Source: Oscillospiraceae bacterium
Lineage (GTDB): Bacteria > Bacillota > Clostridia > Oscillospirales > Ruminococcaceae
DNA length: 64,000 bases
Assembly (NCBI GenBank): GCA_022835495.1
Contig: BQOK01000001.1
Coordinates: 2,480,001-2,544,000, forward strand
Reading direction: 5' to 3'
In this document: positions 49,468 through 58,423 of the stretch, piece after piece
How positions within the stretch are numbered: position 1 is the first letter of the stretch
Layout of the letters: every line of letters starts with the position of its first letter
Program-made: the position numbers and the translations under genes
Notes under the pieces: generated by a model
Database searches by the model: none
Seen by the model: only the letters and a program-made list of their open reading frames with translations
Told to the model about the DNA's origin: nothing

Positions 49468-49496
49468 AGTATAACCCTTTAATAGAACGGATTCAA
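49468..49496 (-). promoter_or_regulatory. clpE promoter inside the cvpA end
   Basis: On the minus strand TTGAAT (49496-49491), 17-base spacer, TATACT (49473-49468). No CtsR-type heptad repeat (GGTCAAA) is seen. Confidence 0.72.
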
Positions 49497-50165
49497 CCGC
49501 CCAAAGATTCCGTAAGCCACGCTGCCGGAAAGGGCCGTATCGTTCAAAAAGCTGATGGACCCGCCGGTGATCACAATTATGGCCCACACCGCGCACAGCA
49601 CCAGGTACAGGTCCACCGTTCCCGCCAAAATCCCCATCGCAAACCCCAGCATCCGGTTCACGCCGCCCACCAGGGGGATGCGGTTGAAGTTGGTGAGCAC
49701 CGCCACCACAAAGCTCACCACCAGCCGGCACAGTGCAAAAGCCACAAAGAACACCACAATGGCAATGATGGGGGTCAGCAGCGGGGCAATGATCTCCTCC
49801 ACCAGCTTTGCGGCAAGGTCCGGCGCGGTGCTGCCCAGCATGTTCTGGGCAGAATCCAAAAGGCTTTCCTTCACGCTGGCCGGCAGAAAGCCCGCGTATT
49901 TTTCGATCGTCTGCCCCAGGTCCACCGTGCCCTCGGCGGTAAGGGTCTTTTCAATGCTGCTCACAAACCCGCCCTCAAAAAAGCGCGCGAACACCAGCGG
50001 GGCAACCTTGTTGCTCAGCAGCACTGCGCCCACCAGGCTGGCCAGGTTGCCCACAAACTGCACCAGGCCCGCCGCAAAGCCGCGCCGGGCATAGGCAAAC
50101 GCCACCAGCAGCAGCACGGCCAGCAGCACCAGGTCAAAAACATGGGCTGTCGTCAAAAAATCCAT
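49479..50165 (-). CDS. CvpA-family membrane protein
   Basis: 228 residues with four membrane segments. The CvpA pattern is clear at the start (FDLVLLAVLLLVAFAYARRG-FAAGLVQFVG) and in the last third (NRIPLVGGVNRMLGFAMGIL). CvpA proteins are linked to cell envelope integrity and bile or peptide tolerance; mechanism unknown. GGAGAG precedes the ATG. Co-transcribed with DUF5711, 33 bases upstream. Confidence 0.88.
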   Translation of the reverse strand: MDFLTTAHVFDLVLLAVLLLVAFAYARRGFAAGLVQFVGNLASLVGAVLLSNKVAPLVFARFFEGGFVSSIEKTLTAEGTVDLGQTIEKYAGFLPASVKESLLDSAQNMLGSTAPDLAAKLVEEIIAPLLTPIIAIVVFFVAFALCRLVVSFVVAVLTNFNRIPLVGGVNRMLGFAMGILAGTVDLYLVLCAVWAIIVITGGSISFLNDTALSGSVAYGIFGRLNPFY

Positions 50166-50198
50166 TGCGTCACACTCTCTCCCTTTGGGCGGCGCGGG

Positions 50199-51407
50199 CT
50201 ATTCCTGCGCGCCGCCGGTCTCGGGCCCGGTAAGGGCCCGTGCCTCGCCGCCGGCAAACACCAGCAGCTGTTTTGCGTCCAGCACCGCCAGGGGCGGCGC
50301 ATCCAGCGCTGCCTCCCAATCGGCCTCGCCTGCCAGGGTATAGGCGGCCACGCTGCTCTCCCGTAAGATATATGCCGCCGTGCGGGTACACACCACCCCT
50401 CGTGCCGGGGCCGGCACCCGCGCGTCGGCCAAAAGCTGCATCTGCGGGTCCAGCACTGCCAGCCGCGCGGGCGAATCCGCCAGCTCCGGCCCAAACAGCA
50501 GCGCCGCGTTCTGCCCGCACACCGAGGCGCTCACCAACTGTTCGCCCCCATAGCTGAACACCGCCTTCTGCTCTCCCGTGGCGGGGTCGTACACGGCCGC
50601 CATGTGATCGTAGATCACCAGCAGCTTGTCCGCCGTGAGCCAGTGCATCTGCAGCACCTGGCCCCCGCTGGCGGTAATGCGGGCGGTCACCTGGTCGCTG
50701 CGGGTGTCCAGCAAAAAGATATTGCTGGTCAGGCTGCCGTTCTCCGCGGTAAGGCAGGCCACGGCAAAGCGCTTGTTGTCGGCCGCAAAGGCAATGCGGC
50801 TGGGCAGCCCTTCTTTTTCGGTGGGGTTCCACGCATAGCGGAACCGGAACGCCGGGTCGTAGATCGTCAGCTCCGCCATGTACCGGCTGGAATCGGTCAC
50901 CACCGCCAGGCTGCCGTTGGGGCTCATCTCGGCCAGCAGGATGGGCCGGTCAAAGGTCTGTGTCGAAAGGGTGCGGCTGCGGCTTTCCACCCGCAGCTCA
51001 TACCCCGCCCGGCTGTAAATGCAAAAGCGGCTGTTGCCGGCGCTCAGGGCGGGGCGCGCATACCCGTGCTGGATGCTGCGCAACCGGTTTCCCCCGCCGG
51101 AATAAACCACCAGGTCCTGCTTGCCCAGCTCCACAAAACCGCCGGCCAGCCCCTCCAGCTGCACCACCTCGGGCACGCCGGTCTTCACCGGCCAGCCCGC
51201 TGCCGGCGCCAGCGCGATCCGCACCGAATCGAACGCCTCTCCCGCCGCGGCCAGCGCCTCGCTGTAAACGCCTGTAAAATACGCCGCCACCGCCAGCACT
51301 GCCGCTGCCAGCAGCAGCGCGCTGCGCAGCTTGCGCGCCCTGCGCCGCCGGCGCAGCTCGGTAATGCGGGTCAGGTTCGCGCCCTCGCCGTGTGTCTGTT
51401 TGCTCAA
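50199..51407 (-). CDS. DUF5711 single-pass protein with beta-propeller-like outside domain
   Basis: 402 residues. A basic cytoplasmic start (RRRRRARKLR) and one membrane segment (residues 28-48) precede a long outside part with repeating four-strand units (SIQHGYARPALSAGNSRFCI, FDRPILLAEMSPNGSLAVV, SRIAFAADNKRFAVACL, LQMHWLTADKLLVIYD), as in DUF5711. Function unknown. Start TTG 51407 was picked from GAGGGAGGG eight bases upstream. Confidence 0.84.
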   Translation of the reverse strand: MSKQTHGEGANLTRITELRRRRRARKLRSALLLAAAVLAVAAYFTGVYSEALAAAGEAFDSVRIALAPAAGWPVKTGVPEVVQLEGLAGGFVELGKQDLVVYSGGGNRLRSIQHGYARPALSAGNSRFCIYSRAGYELRVESRSRTLSTQTFDRPILLAEMSPNGSLAVVTDSSRYMAELTIYDPAFRFRYAWNPTEKEGLPSRIAFAADNKRFAVACLTAENGSLTSNIFLLDTRSDQVTARITASGGQVLQMHWLTADKLLVIYDHMAAVYDPATGEQKAVFSYGGEQLVSASVCGQNAALLFGPELADSPARLAVLDPQMQLLADARVPAPARGVVCTRTAAYILRESSVAAYTLAGEADWEAALDAPPLAVLDAKQLLVFAGGEARALTGPETGGAQE

Positions 51408-51427
51408 GGCGCAGGCCCTCCCTCGTG

Positions 51428-52174
51428 TCAGATTTCATATTCCACGCTCTTTAAAAACAGGCCCTGGGCAGGCAGCGTGGGGCCCGCCTTCGCCCGGTCC
51501 CGGGCCTCCAGCAGCGCGGGCACCGCCCCGGGCTCCAGCTTGTGCTGGCCCGCCCGCAGCAGGGTGCCGGCCAAAATGCGCACCATGTTGTATAAGTAGC
51601 CGTCCGCGGTCACGGTAATGCTCACCAGCGCACCGGCCCGTTCCACCTGGCAGCGGGTGATGGTGCGCACCGTGCTGCCCCGCTTTGCCGCCTCGCAGTT
51701 CGCCGCGCACAGGCTCAAAAAATCGTGCCTGCCCACAAAGTGGTCCGCCGCCTGCTGCATGGCCGCAACATCCAGCGGCCCGGGCGCCCTGTAATAATAT
51801 CCGGCCTCAAACGGGCTGTCGATCGGGCTGTTCCTGATGCGGTACACGTAGGTTTTGGCGTGGGCGGCGTACCGGGCGTGAAAGCCCTCCGGCGCTTGCC
51901 GCGCGCTGTTCACCCGAATGGCCGGGGGCAGGTTCTGGTTCAGCGCCAGCGGCAGCTTTTCCAGCGATACCGCGGGCGCGGCGCAAAAGCTCAGGGCATA
52001 GTGCAGCGCGTGCACCCCGGCGTCGGTGCGGGAACAGCCCTTTACGTCCGGCCGCTCGCCCAGCACCGCCTCCAGCGCGTTTTGCACCGCCTCGCACACC
52101 GAGCGGCCGTTTTTCTGCACCTGGAAGCCGCAAAAGCCGCTGCCGTCAAAGCTCAGATCAAGCAGGATGTTCAT
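51428..52174 (-). CDS. truA: tRNA pseudouridine(38-40) synthase
   Basis: 248 residues. TruA signatures: LDLSFDGSGFCGFQVQKNGR at the start, catalytic Asp in GCSRTDAGVHAL, and a late NMVRILAGTLLRAG. It converts U38-U40 in tRNA anticodon stems to pseudouridine. ATG 52174 lies two bases after the ecfT stop. The order ecfA1-ecfA2-ecfT-truA is conserved in Firmicutes. Confidence 0.95.
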   Translation of the reverse strand: MNILLDLSFDGSGFCGFQVQKNGRSVCEAVQNALEAVLGERPDVKGCSRTDAGVHALHYALSFCAAPAVSLEKLPLALNQNLPPAIRVNSARQAPEGFHARYAAHAKTYVYRIRNSPIDSPFEAGYYYRAPGPLDVAAMQQAADHFVGRHDFLSLCAANCEAAKRGSTVRTITRCQVERAGALVSITVTADGYLYNMVRILAGTLLRAGQHKLEPGAVPALLEARDRAKAGPTLPAQGLFLKSVEYEI

Positions 52175-52176
52175 GG

Positions 52177-52995
52177 CTAGATCACCCGCGGCAGCAGGTA
52201 ACGGGTGGCCCACACAGCCCCGAACGCCGCCAGGCACACCGCCAGCACCAGCCAGTCGCGTCCCTGGAATTTAAGCACCTTCAGCCGGGTCCGGCCGTCG
52301 CCGCCCCGGTAGCACCGGCACTCCATGGCCATGGCCAGCTCGTCCGCCCGCCGAAAGGCCGAGATGAACAGCGGGATCAGAATGGGCACCATGGCCTTGA
52401 CCCGCTCGGTCAGCTTTCCGGTGTCCAGCATGGCGCCCCGGGCCTTCTGCGCGTTCATGATCTTGTCCGTCTCCTCGATCAGGGTGGGGATGAACCGCAG
52501 CGCAATCGTCATCATCATGGCCAGCTCGTGCACCGGCAGGTGCAGCTTTGCAAAGGGCTTCAGCAGCCGCTCAATGGCGTCGGTCAGCACAATGGGGCTG
52601 GTGGTGTAGGTCAGCAGGCTGGTGCCCGCAATCAGCGCCACAATGCGCACGCTCATAAACACCGCGTACACAATGCCCTCTTTGTAGATCTTGAACACCC
52701 AAAACTGCCACAGGGGCTGCCCCTCGCCCCCCATAAAGAACAGGTTCAGCACCGCCGTGAAGATCACGATGGGCAGAATGGGCTTCAGGCTTTTCAGAAT
52801 AAGCTTCAGGGGGATCTTTGCCACCAGATACAGAACGGTCAGCAGCGCAAGGCTCAGCGCCAGCCCCAGCAGGTTCGTCACCGTGAACAGCAGCACGATA
52901 TAGCCGATGACCAGCAGGATTTTCAGCCGCGGGTCGGTGTTGTGCACCACCGAATTGCCCGGGAAGTGCTGGCCAATGGTGATATCCCTCAGCAT
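52177..52995 (-). CDS. ecfT: ECF transporter transmembrane scaffold EcfT
   Basis: 272 residues with about five membrane helices. The two coupling motifs that grip the ATPases are present near 165-220 (NAQKARGAMLDTGKLTERVK, and FRRADELAMAMECRCYRG with the Ala-Arg-Gly type signature). It starts seven bases inside the ecfA2 end. It joins any S component, such as the one at 38470-39021, to EcfA1/A2. Confidence 0.95.
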   Translation of the reverse strand: MLRDITIGQHFPGNSVVHNTDPRLKILLVIGYIVLLFTVTNLLGLALSLALLTVLYLVAKIPLKLILKSLKPILPIVIFTAVLNLFFMGGEGQPLWQFWVFKIYKEGIVYAVFMSVRIVALIAGTSLLTYTTSPIVLTDAIERLLKPFAKLHLPVHELAMMMTIALRFIPTLIEETDKIMNAQKARGAMLDTGKLTERVKAMVPILIPLFISAFRRADELAMAMECRCYRGGDGRTRLKVLKFQGRDWLVLAVCLAAFGAVWATRYLLPRVI

Positions 52996-53879
52996 CCGGC
53001 CGCCCCCTTCCCGCGTTTTTGCTCCAGCGCGGCCAGAATGGTCTTGACCGCGTAGGGCACGGTATAAACGTCCTGCGGCAGCGCAAGGCCCATCTGCCGC
53101 AGCTTCAAAAACACCTTGGTCACCTGCGGCACCGACAGCCCCAGCCCCAGCAGCTCGTCCGCCCGGGCAAACACATTCTCCACCGTGTCGTACATGGCCA
53201 CGCTGCGCTGGTCCATCACCAGCACCCGGTTTGCATATTTGGCAATGTCCTCCATCGAGTGGCTCACCAGCAGCACGGTGGTGCCGGTCTCTTTGTGGTA
53301 GCGCTTCACCTGGGTCAAAATGGTGTCGCGGCCCTCGGGGTCCAGGCCCGCGGCGGGCTCGTCCAGCACCAAAATGCGCGGTTCCATCGCCATGACCCCC
53401 GCAATGGCCACCCGGCGCTTCTGCCCGCCCGAAAGCTCAAACGGGCTGCGGCCAAGGTATTCCTCCGGCAGGCCCGCAAAGGCGGCGGCCCGGTGCACCC
53501 GGCGATCCACCTCTTCTTCGTCCAGCCCCATGTTTTTGGGCCCGAAGGCAATGTCCTTGTACACCGTTTCCTCAAACAGCTGGTATTCAGGGTACTGGAA
53601 CACAAGCCCCACCATAAAGCGGAACCGGCGGATGTCGCCGGGCTTTTCCCAGATATCCTGCCCGGCCACCAGCACCTGCCCGCTGGTGGGCTTCAAAATG
53701 CCGTTGAAGTGGGTGATGAGGGTGGATTTTCCCGACCCTGTGGAGCCGATGATCCCCACAAAGTCGCCCTCCTCCACCGCAAAATCCACATGTTCCAGCG
53801 CGGTGGTGGCGTCCGGCATCCCTGCGTTGTAAATATGGGTCAGGCCCTTTGTTTCAATAATGGCAGCCATATTGCTCAC
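52989..53879 (-). CDS. ecfA2: ECF transporter ATPase EcfA2 (EcfA')
   Basis: 296 residues: Walker A GIIGSTGSGKSTLITHFNG, Q-loop GLVFQYPEYQLFEETV, signature PFELSGGQKRRVAIAGVM, Walker B ILVLDEPAAGLD, H-loop LLVSHSMED. The FNGILKP and YPEYQLF segments distinguish ECF ATPases. The start is either GTG 53879 or ATG 53870; both lie within reach of a weak AAAGAG site and the difference is three residues. Confidence 0.94.
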   Translation of the reverse strand: MSNMAAIIETKGLTHIYNAGMPDATTALEHVDFAVEEGDFVGIIGSTGSGKSTLITHFNGILKPTSGQVLVAGQDIWEKPGDIRRFRFMVGLVFQYPEYQLFEETVYKDIAFGPKNMGLDEEEVDRRVHRAAAFAGLPEEYLGRSPFELSGGQKRRVAIAGVMAMEPRILVLDEPAAGLDPEGRDTILTQVKRYHKETGTTVLLVSHSMEDIAKYANRVLVMDQRSVAMYDTVENVFARADELLGLGLSVPQVTKVFLKLRQMGLALPQDVYTVPYAVKTILAALEQKRGKGAAGC

Positions 53880-53940
53880 GTCCTATCTCTTTCCCGCGGG
53901 GCGCCCGCGCCCCCTCCGGCCCGCCCCGGGCCCTTTTCGG

Positions 53941-54771
53941 CTATTTCAGCAGCTCGTACAGCGCCGCCGCGCACTCGTCCTCGTTGATGATATCCCCCGG
54001 CAGCTCCACCCCGGCCTTTGCCAGCTCACAGCACAGCTCGGTGGCCTGGGGCACGTCCAGGTGCAGCCCCCGCATGCGCTCGGTCTGGCGGAACACCTCC
54101 TTGGGGGTGCCCTCCAAAACCACCCGGCCCTCGCTCATCACCAGCACCCGGTCGGCCTGGGCCGCCTCGTCCATATAATGGGTGATCGCCGCCACGGTGA
54201 TGCCGAAATCCCGGTTCAGGCGGCGGATGGTTTCCATCACCTTTTCCCGGCCCCGGGGGTCCAGCATGGCGGTGGCCTCGTCCAGCACCAGGCAGTCCGG
54301 CCGCATGGCGATCACGCCCGCAATGGCCACCCGCTGCTTCTGCCCGCCCGAAAGCTTGTGCGGCGCCTTTTCCCGGTGCTTGTAAATGCCCGCCATCTGC
54401 ATGGCGTCGTCGATGCGGGTGCGGATCTCGGTCGGGGGCACGCCCAGGTTCTCCAGCGCAAAGGCCACGTCCTCTTCCACCACGGTGGCCACGATCTGGT
54501 TGTCCGGGTTCTGGAACACCATGCCCACCTTCTGGCGGATGTCATACAGGTGCGCCTCGTCCGCGGTGTCCATGCCCTCCACCAGAACGGTGCCGGCCTC
54601 GGGCAGCAAAATGGCGTTGAAGTGCTTTGCCAGGGTGCTTTTGCCGCACCCGTTGGCTCCCAGCACCGCCACAAACTCCCCCTTCTTCACCGTCACGCAT
54701 GCGCCGTCCACGGCCCACGGGCTCTCGGGTGAATAGCGAAAGCGCACGCCGCGCGCCTCGATCATCTCCAT
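53941..54771 (-). CDS. ecfA1: ECF transporter ATPase EcfA1
   Basis: 276 residues: Walker A VLGANGCGKSTLAKHFN, Q-loop GMVFQNPDNQIVATVVEEDV, signature PHKLSGGQKQRVAIAGVI, Walker B CLVLDEATAMLDPRG, H-loop AAITHYMDE. Forms a heterodimer with EcfA2. First gene of the ecfA1-ecfA2-ecfT-truA-DUF5711-cvpA run. Confidence 0.95.
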   Translation of the reverse strand: MEMIEARGVRFRYSPESPWAVDGACVTVKKGEFVAVLGANGCGKSTLAKHFNAILLPEAGTVLVEGMDTADEAHLYDIRQKVGMVFQNPDNQIVATVVEEDVAFALENLGVPPTEIRTRIDDAMQMAGIYKHREKAPHKLSGGQKQRVAIAGVIAMRPDCLVLDEATAMLDPRGREKVMETIRRLNRDFGITVAAITHYMDEAAQADRVLVMSEGRVVLEGTPKEVFRQTERMRGLHLDVPQATELCCELAKAGVELPGDIINEDECAAALYELLK

Positions 54772-54805
54772 GCTTTTCCCGCCTCTCTCTCGTTGTGCTG
54801 TTCGC

Positions 54806-55675
54806 TCAGGTTTCGTCCTGCCAAAGGGCGGTGGCCCCGCAGGGCACCACCCCGCCGGTGCTGGTCACCGGCAGGCCGATCTCGTCGCAGCCGGTCGTGC
54901 CGCCGTGTTCTTCGCACAGGGTGTCCCGCAGCATGTATTCCATCACCGCGGGCGAAAGCCCAGTGGTGTAGCTGTTCACCGCCACAAAGAGCGGCCGCTC
55001 GCTCAGCACCCCCGCGCACAGGCGGATCAGGTCGTAGATACTGTCCTCCAGCTTCCAAACCTCGCCCCCCGGGCCGCGGCCGTAGCTGGGCGGGTCCATA
55101 ATCAGCGCGTCGTACCGGCTGCCGCGGCGCGCCTCCCGCGCCACAAATTTGGCGCAGTCGTCCACAATCCAGCGGATGGGCGCGCCCGCAAGGCCGCTGG
55201 CCTGCGCGTTCTCCCGCGCCCAGGTCACGATCCCCTTGCTCGCGTCCACATGGCACACGCTGGCCCCGGCGGCGGCGCAGGCCAGGGTTGCCCCACCGGT
55301 ATAGCCGAACAGGTTCAGCACCCGCACCGGGCGGCCGGCGCCCCGGATCTTCTGCCCATACCAGGCCCAGTTCACCGCCTGCTCGGGGAATACGCCCGTG
55401 TGCTTAAAGCCGGTGGGGCTTACCACCAGGGTCAGCTCCCCGCAGCCGATCTTCCACTTTTCCGGCAGGCGGCGGCGGTACTCCCACTGGCCGCCCCCCT
55501 TTTCCGAGCGGTGATACACCGCGTCCGCCTTTTGCCACAGGGGGCTTTTTTCAGCGCTCTTCCAGACCACCTGGGGGTCGGGGCGCACCAGCAGTGCGCT
55601 GCCCCAGCGCTCCAGGCGGTTGCCGCAGGTGGCGTCGATCAGTTCATAGTCCTGCCAGGTGGTGGCGGCGCGCAT
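54806..55675 (-). CDS. RlmI/YwbD-like class I methyltransferase
   Basis: 289 residues. SAM motif VLNLFGYTGGATLACAAAGA near residues 120-140, HVDASKGIVTWARENAQASG and the catalytic-loop IMDPPSYGRGPGGEVWKLED. Close to rRNA m5C methyltransferase RlmI, but without the N-terminal PUA domain, and shorter (RlmI is about 390). The Cys that RlmI uses is not obvious. ATG 55675 is preceded by AAAAGGAG. Ends 34 bases before ecfA1. Confidence 0.85.
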   Translation of the reverse strand: MRAATTWQDYELIDATCGNRLERWGSALLVRPDPQVVWKSAEKSPLWQKADAVYHRSEKGGGQWEYRRRLPEKWKIGCGELTLVVSPTGFKHTGVFPEQAVNWAWYGQKIRGAGRPVRVLNLFGYTGGATLACAAAGASVCHVDASKGIVTWARENAQASGLAGAPIRWIVDDCAKFVAREARRGSRYDALIMDPPSYGRGPGGEVWKLEDSIYDLIRLCAGVLSERPLFVAVNSYTTGLSPAVMEYMLRDTLCEEHGGTTGCDEIGLPVTSTGGVVPCGATALWQDET

Positions 55676-55793
55676 AGGCACTTCTCCTTTTTATCCCGCG
55701 CCGCCGGGGGCCGGCAGGCCCGCGCCGCGGCGCTTTGAAAGAATTATTGTAAGCGATAAATATGAATTTTTCTTGTTGGGGCCTTCCCGCGCC

Positions 55794-56840
55794 TTAAAAC
55801 AGGGTCTGCTGGCCGCCGGCCTCATCCAGCCCGCGGGGCAGCTCCAGGCCCAGGTGGGTCCAGGCCAGGCGGGTGGCGCAGCGCCCCCGGGGGGTCCGGG
55901 TCAAAAAGCCCATCTGCATCAGGTAGGGCTCGCACACATCCTCCAGGGTCACGGCTTCCTCTCCCAGGGCGGCGGCCAGGGTATCCAGGCCCACCGGGCC
56001 GCCGTTGTAGAGTTCAATGATCGCCCGCAAAAGGCTGCGGTCCAGCTCGTCCAGCCCCAGCGCGTCGATGTCCATGCGCTTTAAAGCCACCCGCGCCGCC
56101 TGCTCGTCGATGGTGCCGTCGCCCAATACCTCGGCAAAATCCCGCACCCGTTTCAGCAGCCGGTTCGCCACACGGGGGGTGCCCCGGCTGCATTTGGCCA
56201 GTTCCAGCGCCCCCTCGGGGGTGCAGGGCTGGCTCAGAATGCCCGCCGAGCGCAGCACGATGCGCGCCAGCTCCGCCGGGCTGTACAACTCCAACTTTAA
56301 AAGCACGCCGAACCGGTCGCGCAGCGGGCCGGTCAGCTGGCCCGCCCGGGTGGTCGCCCCGATCAGGGTGAACCGCGGCAGGTTGATGCGAATGGACTGG
56401 GCGCTGGGCCCCTTGCCGATCATGATGTCCAGCGCGTAATCCTCCAGCGCGGGATACAGCACCTCCTCCACCTGGCGGGAAAGGCGGTGGATCTCGTCGA
56501 TGAACAGCACGTCGCCCTCCTGCAGGTTGGTGAGCAGCGCGGCCAGATCCCCCGGCTTTTCAATGGCGGGGCCGCTGGTAATGCGGATCTGTACCCCCAT
56601 CTCCTGGGCCACAATGCCCGCCAGGGTGGTCTTGCCCAGGCCCGGCGGGCCATACAGCAAAATGTGATCCATCGGCTCGCCCCGGCGCTTTGCGGCTTCC
56701 AGGTAAATGCGCAGGTTTTCCTTTACCTTTTCCTGGCCCACATAGTCCGCAAGGGTGCGCGGGCGCAGGCTCAGCTCCTCGGCCTCGCCCTGGTTCACCT
56801 CGGGGTTTACCAGGCGGGCGGCCGCTTCAAAGTCTTCCAT
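55794..56840 (-). CDS. ruvB: Holliday junction branch-migration ATPase RuvB
   Basis: 348 residues. RuvB hallmarks: [20 protein letters not shown], Walker [17 protein letters not shown], Walker [33 protein letters not shown] and the winged-helix ending ([20 protein letters not shown]). A hexameric motor that with RuvA moves Holliday junctions. Three bases separate it from ruvA. Confidence 0.97.
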   Translation of the reverse strand: MEDFEAAARLVNPEVNQGEAEELSLRPRTLADYVGQEKVKENLRIYLEAAKRRGEPMDHILLYGPPGLGKTTLAGIVAQEMGVQIRITSGPAIEKPGDLAALLTNLQEGDVLFIDEIHRLSRQVEEVLYPALEDYALDIMIGKGPSAQSIRINLPRFTLIGATTRAGQLTGPLRDRFGVLLKLELYSPAELARIVLRSAGILSQPCTPEGALELAKCSRGTPRVANRLLKRVRDFAEVLGDGTIDEQAARVALKRMDIDALGLDELDRSLLRAIIELYNGGPVGLDTLAAALGEEAVTLEDVCEPYLMQMGFLTRTPRGRCATRLAWTHLGLELPRGLDEAGGQQTLF

Positions 56841-56843
56841 GGG

Positions 56844-57449
56844 TTACCTCCTTGCCATGCCCCGCAGGGCCAGCTTGATCATCTCTTCCACCGGCAGGCT
56901 CTCGTCCAGTTTGGCTACCGCCGCCGCCGCCTCGCCGGCGCTGTAGCCAAGGCTGGTCAGCGCGGCGATGGCCTGGCTCAGCGCGCCGCCCGCAGGCGCC
57001 GCGCCCATGCCGCCCACATCCCCCAGCGAGAGGCCCTCCGCCAGGCCCTTGCCCACCTTGTCCTTCAGCTCCAGGGTGATGCGCTGGGCCAGCTTCGGCC
57101 CCACGCCGTTTGCGGCGGTGAACGCCTTGTGATCCCCGGCCGACACCGCCAGCGCAATGCGCTCCGGGCTCAGCACATTCAAAATGGCAAGGCCCACCTT
57201 GGGCCCCACGCCGGAAACAGCGGTGAGCATTTTAAAGCAGGTCTGCTGCTCTTCGGTGGCAAACCCGAACAGGGTCACGTCGGTCTCGGTCACATTCATC
57301 ATGGTGTACAGCATCGCTTCGCCGCCCACGGCGGGCAGCGCGGCCGCCACGCTGGCGGGCACCAGCACCTGGTAGCCCACCCCCGCGCAGGAGATCACCA
57401 CCATATCCAGTGTTTTCTTTATAAGCTTGCCGTTCAGGCAGTAAATCAT
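56844..57449 (-). CDS. ruvA: Holliday junction-binding protein RuvA
   Basis: 201 residues: MIYCLNGKLIKK, a tetrameric DNA-binding domain with two HhH motifs (MLTAVSGVGPKVGLAIL and FTAANGVGPKLAQRITLEL), a flexible Gly/Ala linker, and the domain III (ALTSLGYSAGEAAAAV) that touches RuvB. Start ATG 57449 after GGAGGCGC. 14 bases downstream of ruvC. Confidence 0.96.
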   Translation of the reverse strand: MIYCLNGKLIKKTLDMVVISCAGVGYQVLVPASVAAALPAVGGEAMLYTMMNVTETDVTLFGFATEEQQTCFKMLTAVSGVGPKVGLAILNVLSPERIALAVSAGDHKAFTAANGVGPKLAQRITLELKDKVGKGLAEGLSLGDVGGMGAAPAGGALSQAIAALTSLGYSAGEAAAAVAKLDESLPVEEMIKLALRGMARR

Positions 57450-57463
57450 GTAAAAGCGCCTCC

Positions 57464-57961
57464 TTAACGGATGGGTGTTCCCTGCAGCCGGCTGCGGCTG
57501 CAATGGCAGTGGGCAATGGCCATGGCCAGCGCGTCGGCGGTGTCGTCGGGTTTCGGCACCTTTTCCAGGTGCAGCAGGATGCGGGTCATCTCCTGCACCT
57601 GCTTTTTCACAGCCTTGCCGTAGCCGGTCACCGCCTGCTTCACCTGCATGGGGGTGTACTCGAACACCGGCAGCCCGCACTGGGCGGCGGCCAGCAGAAT
57701 GACCCCGCGGGCCTCGGCCACGCCGATCACCGTAGTCTGGTTGTGCTGGTAAAACAGCTGCTCAATGCTCAGCGCCTCCGGCTGGTGGGTGCGCATGACC
57801 TCCAGAACGCCGTCGTACACCTGGGCCAGGCGCCGCTCAAACGCCACCCCCGCCTCGGTGGTCACCGCGCCGAACGCCACCGGCGAAAAGCGGTTTCCCG
57901 TGTAATCCGTTACCCCCCAGCCCACAATGGCATACCCGGGGTCAATGCCCAAAACTCGCAT
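57464..57961 (-). CDS. ruvC: Holliday junction resolvase RuvC
   Basis: 165 residues with the four acidic catalytic residues: Asp in LGIDPGYAIVGWG, Glu in ALSIEQLFYQHNQ, and the DDTADALAMAIAH pair near 140. RuvC cuts four-way junctions processed by RuvAB. ATG 57961 follows GGAGAGGTGCAGCT. First gene of ruvC-ruvA-ruvB, transcribed from the promoter at 57990-58018. Confidence 0.96.
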   Translation of the reverse strand: MRVLGIDPGYAIVGWGVTDYTGNRFSPVAFGAVTTEAGVAFERRLAQVYDGVLEVMRTHQPEALSIEQLFYQHNQTTVIGVAEARGVILLAAAQCGLPVFEYTPMQVKQAVTGYGKAVKKQVQEMTRILLHLEKVPKPDDTADALAMAIAHCHCSRSRLQGTPIR

Positions 57962-57989
57962 AGCTGCACCTCTCCATATTAACCGATTT

Positions 57990-58018
57990 AGTATACCACA
58001 AAACCCGCCTTGGGGCAA
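57990..58018 (-). promoter_or_regulatory. Promoter of ruvCAB
   Basis: On the minus strand TTGCCC (58018-58013), 17-base spacer, TATACT (57995-57990). Confidence 0.7.
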
Positions 58019-58172
58019 CAAAAAACAGTCCGCTTCCCGGCGCTTTGGCCCGGCAGATCCTTCCAGCCCGCCCGCGGTCCAACCTGCGCCCCGCCCCGCA
58101 AAACCATTTGCCCGCCCGGCCCTGATCCCCTGCGGCACAGCGCTCCGTTTTAAAAGATTTTTGCAAAACCCC

Positions 58173-58201
58173 TTGCTTTTTGGCGGCGGATTCGTTATAC
58201 T
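58173..58201 (+). promoter_or_regulatory. Promoter of the tRNA-Val gene
   Basis: TTGCTT (58173-58178), 17-base spacer, TATACT (58196-58201), 34 bases before the mature tRNA end. Confidence 0.72.
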
Positions 58202-58235
58202 ATTTTAGCGCCGTAGTTTCCATAGGCGTTTTTAT

Positions 58236-58311
58236 GGGCGGTTAGCTCAGCTGGTAGAGCATCTGCTTGACGTGCAGAGGGTCAGGGATTCGAGTTCCTT
58301 ACCGCCCACCA
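58236..58311 (+). tRNA. tRNA-Val (anticodon GAC)
   Basis: 76 bases with an encoded CCA. Acceptor GGGCGGT / ACCGCCC, D stem GCTC / GAGC, anticodon stem TCTGC / GCAGA with loop TTGACGT (anticodon GAC at 58269-58271), T stem AGGGA / TCCTT with loop TTCGAGT. It reads GUC and GUU codons. Confidence 0.95.
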
Positions 58312-58316
58312 AAACA

Positions 58317-58365
58317 AAAAGCCCCGCGTACAGCTTGATTTGCAAGCCTGTACGCGGGGCTTTTT
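58317..58365 (+). terminator. Terminator after tRNA-Val
   Basis: 13-bp stem GCCCCGCGTACAG / CTGTACGCGGGGC followed by TTTTT. Confidence 0.92.
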
Positions 58366-58423
58366 CACGTTTCAGCGCGGGGCATGGGCGCGGATCGTTT
58401 TACCAAAAGGGCGGCCGCGCTTT

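Noticed and set aside
58236-58365. tRNA-Val as an integration site for a mobile element
   Set aside because: The tRNA is followed directly by its own terminator, and no partial tRNA copy or integrase was found in the window.
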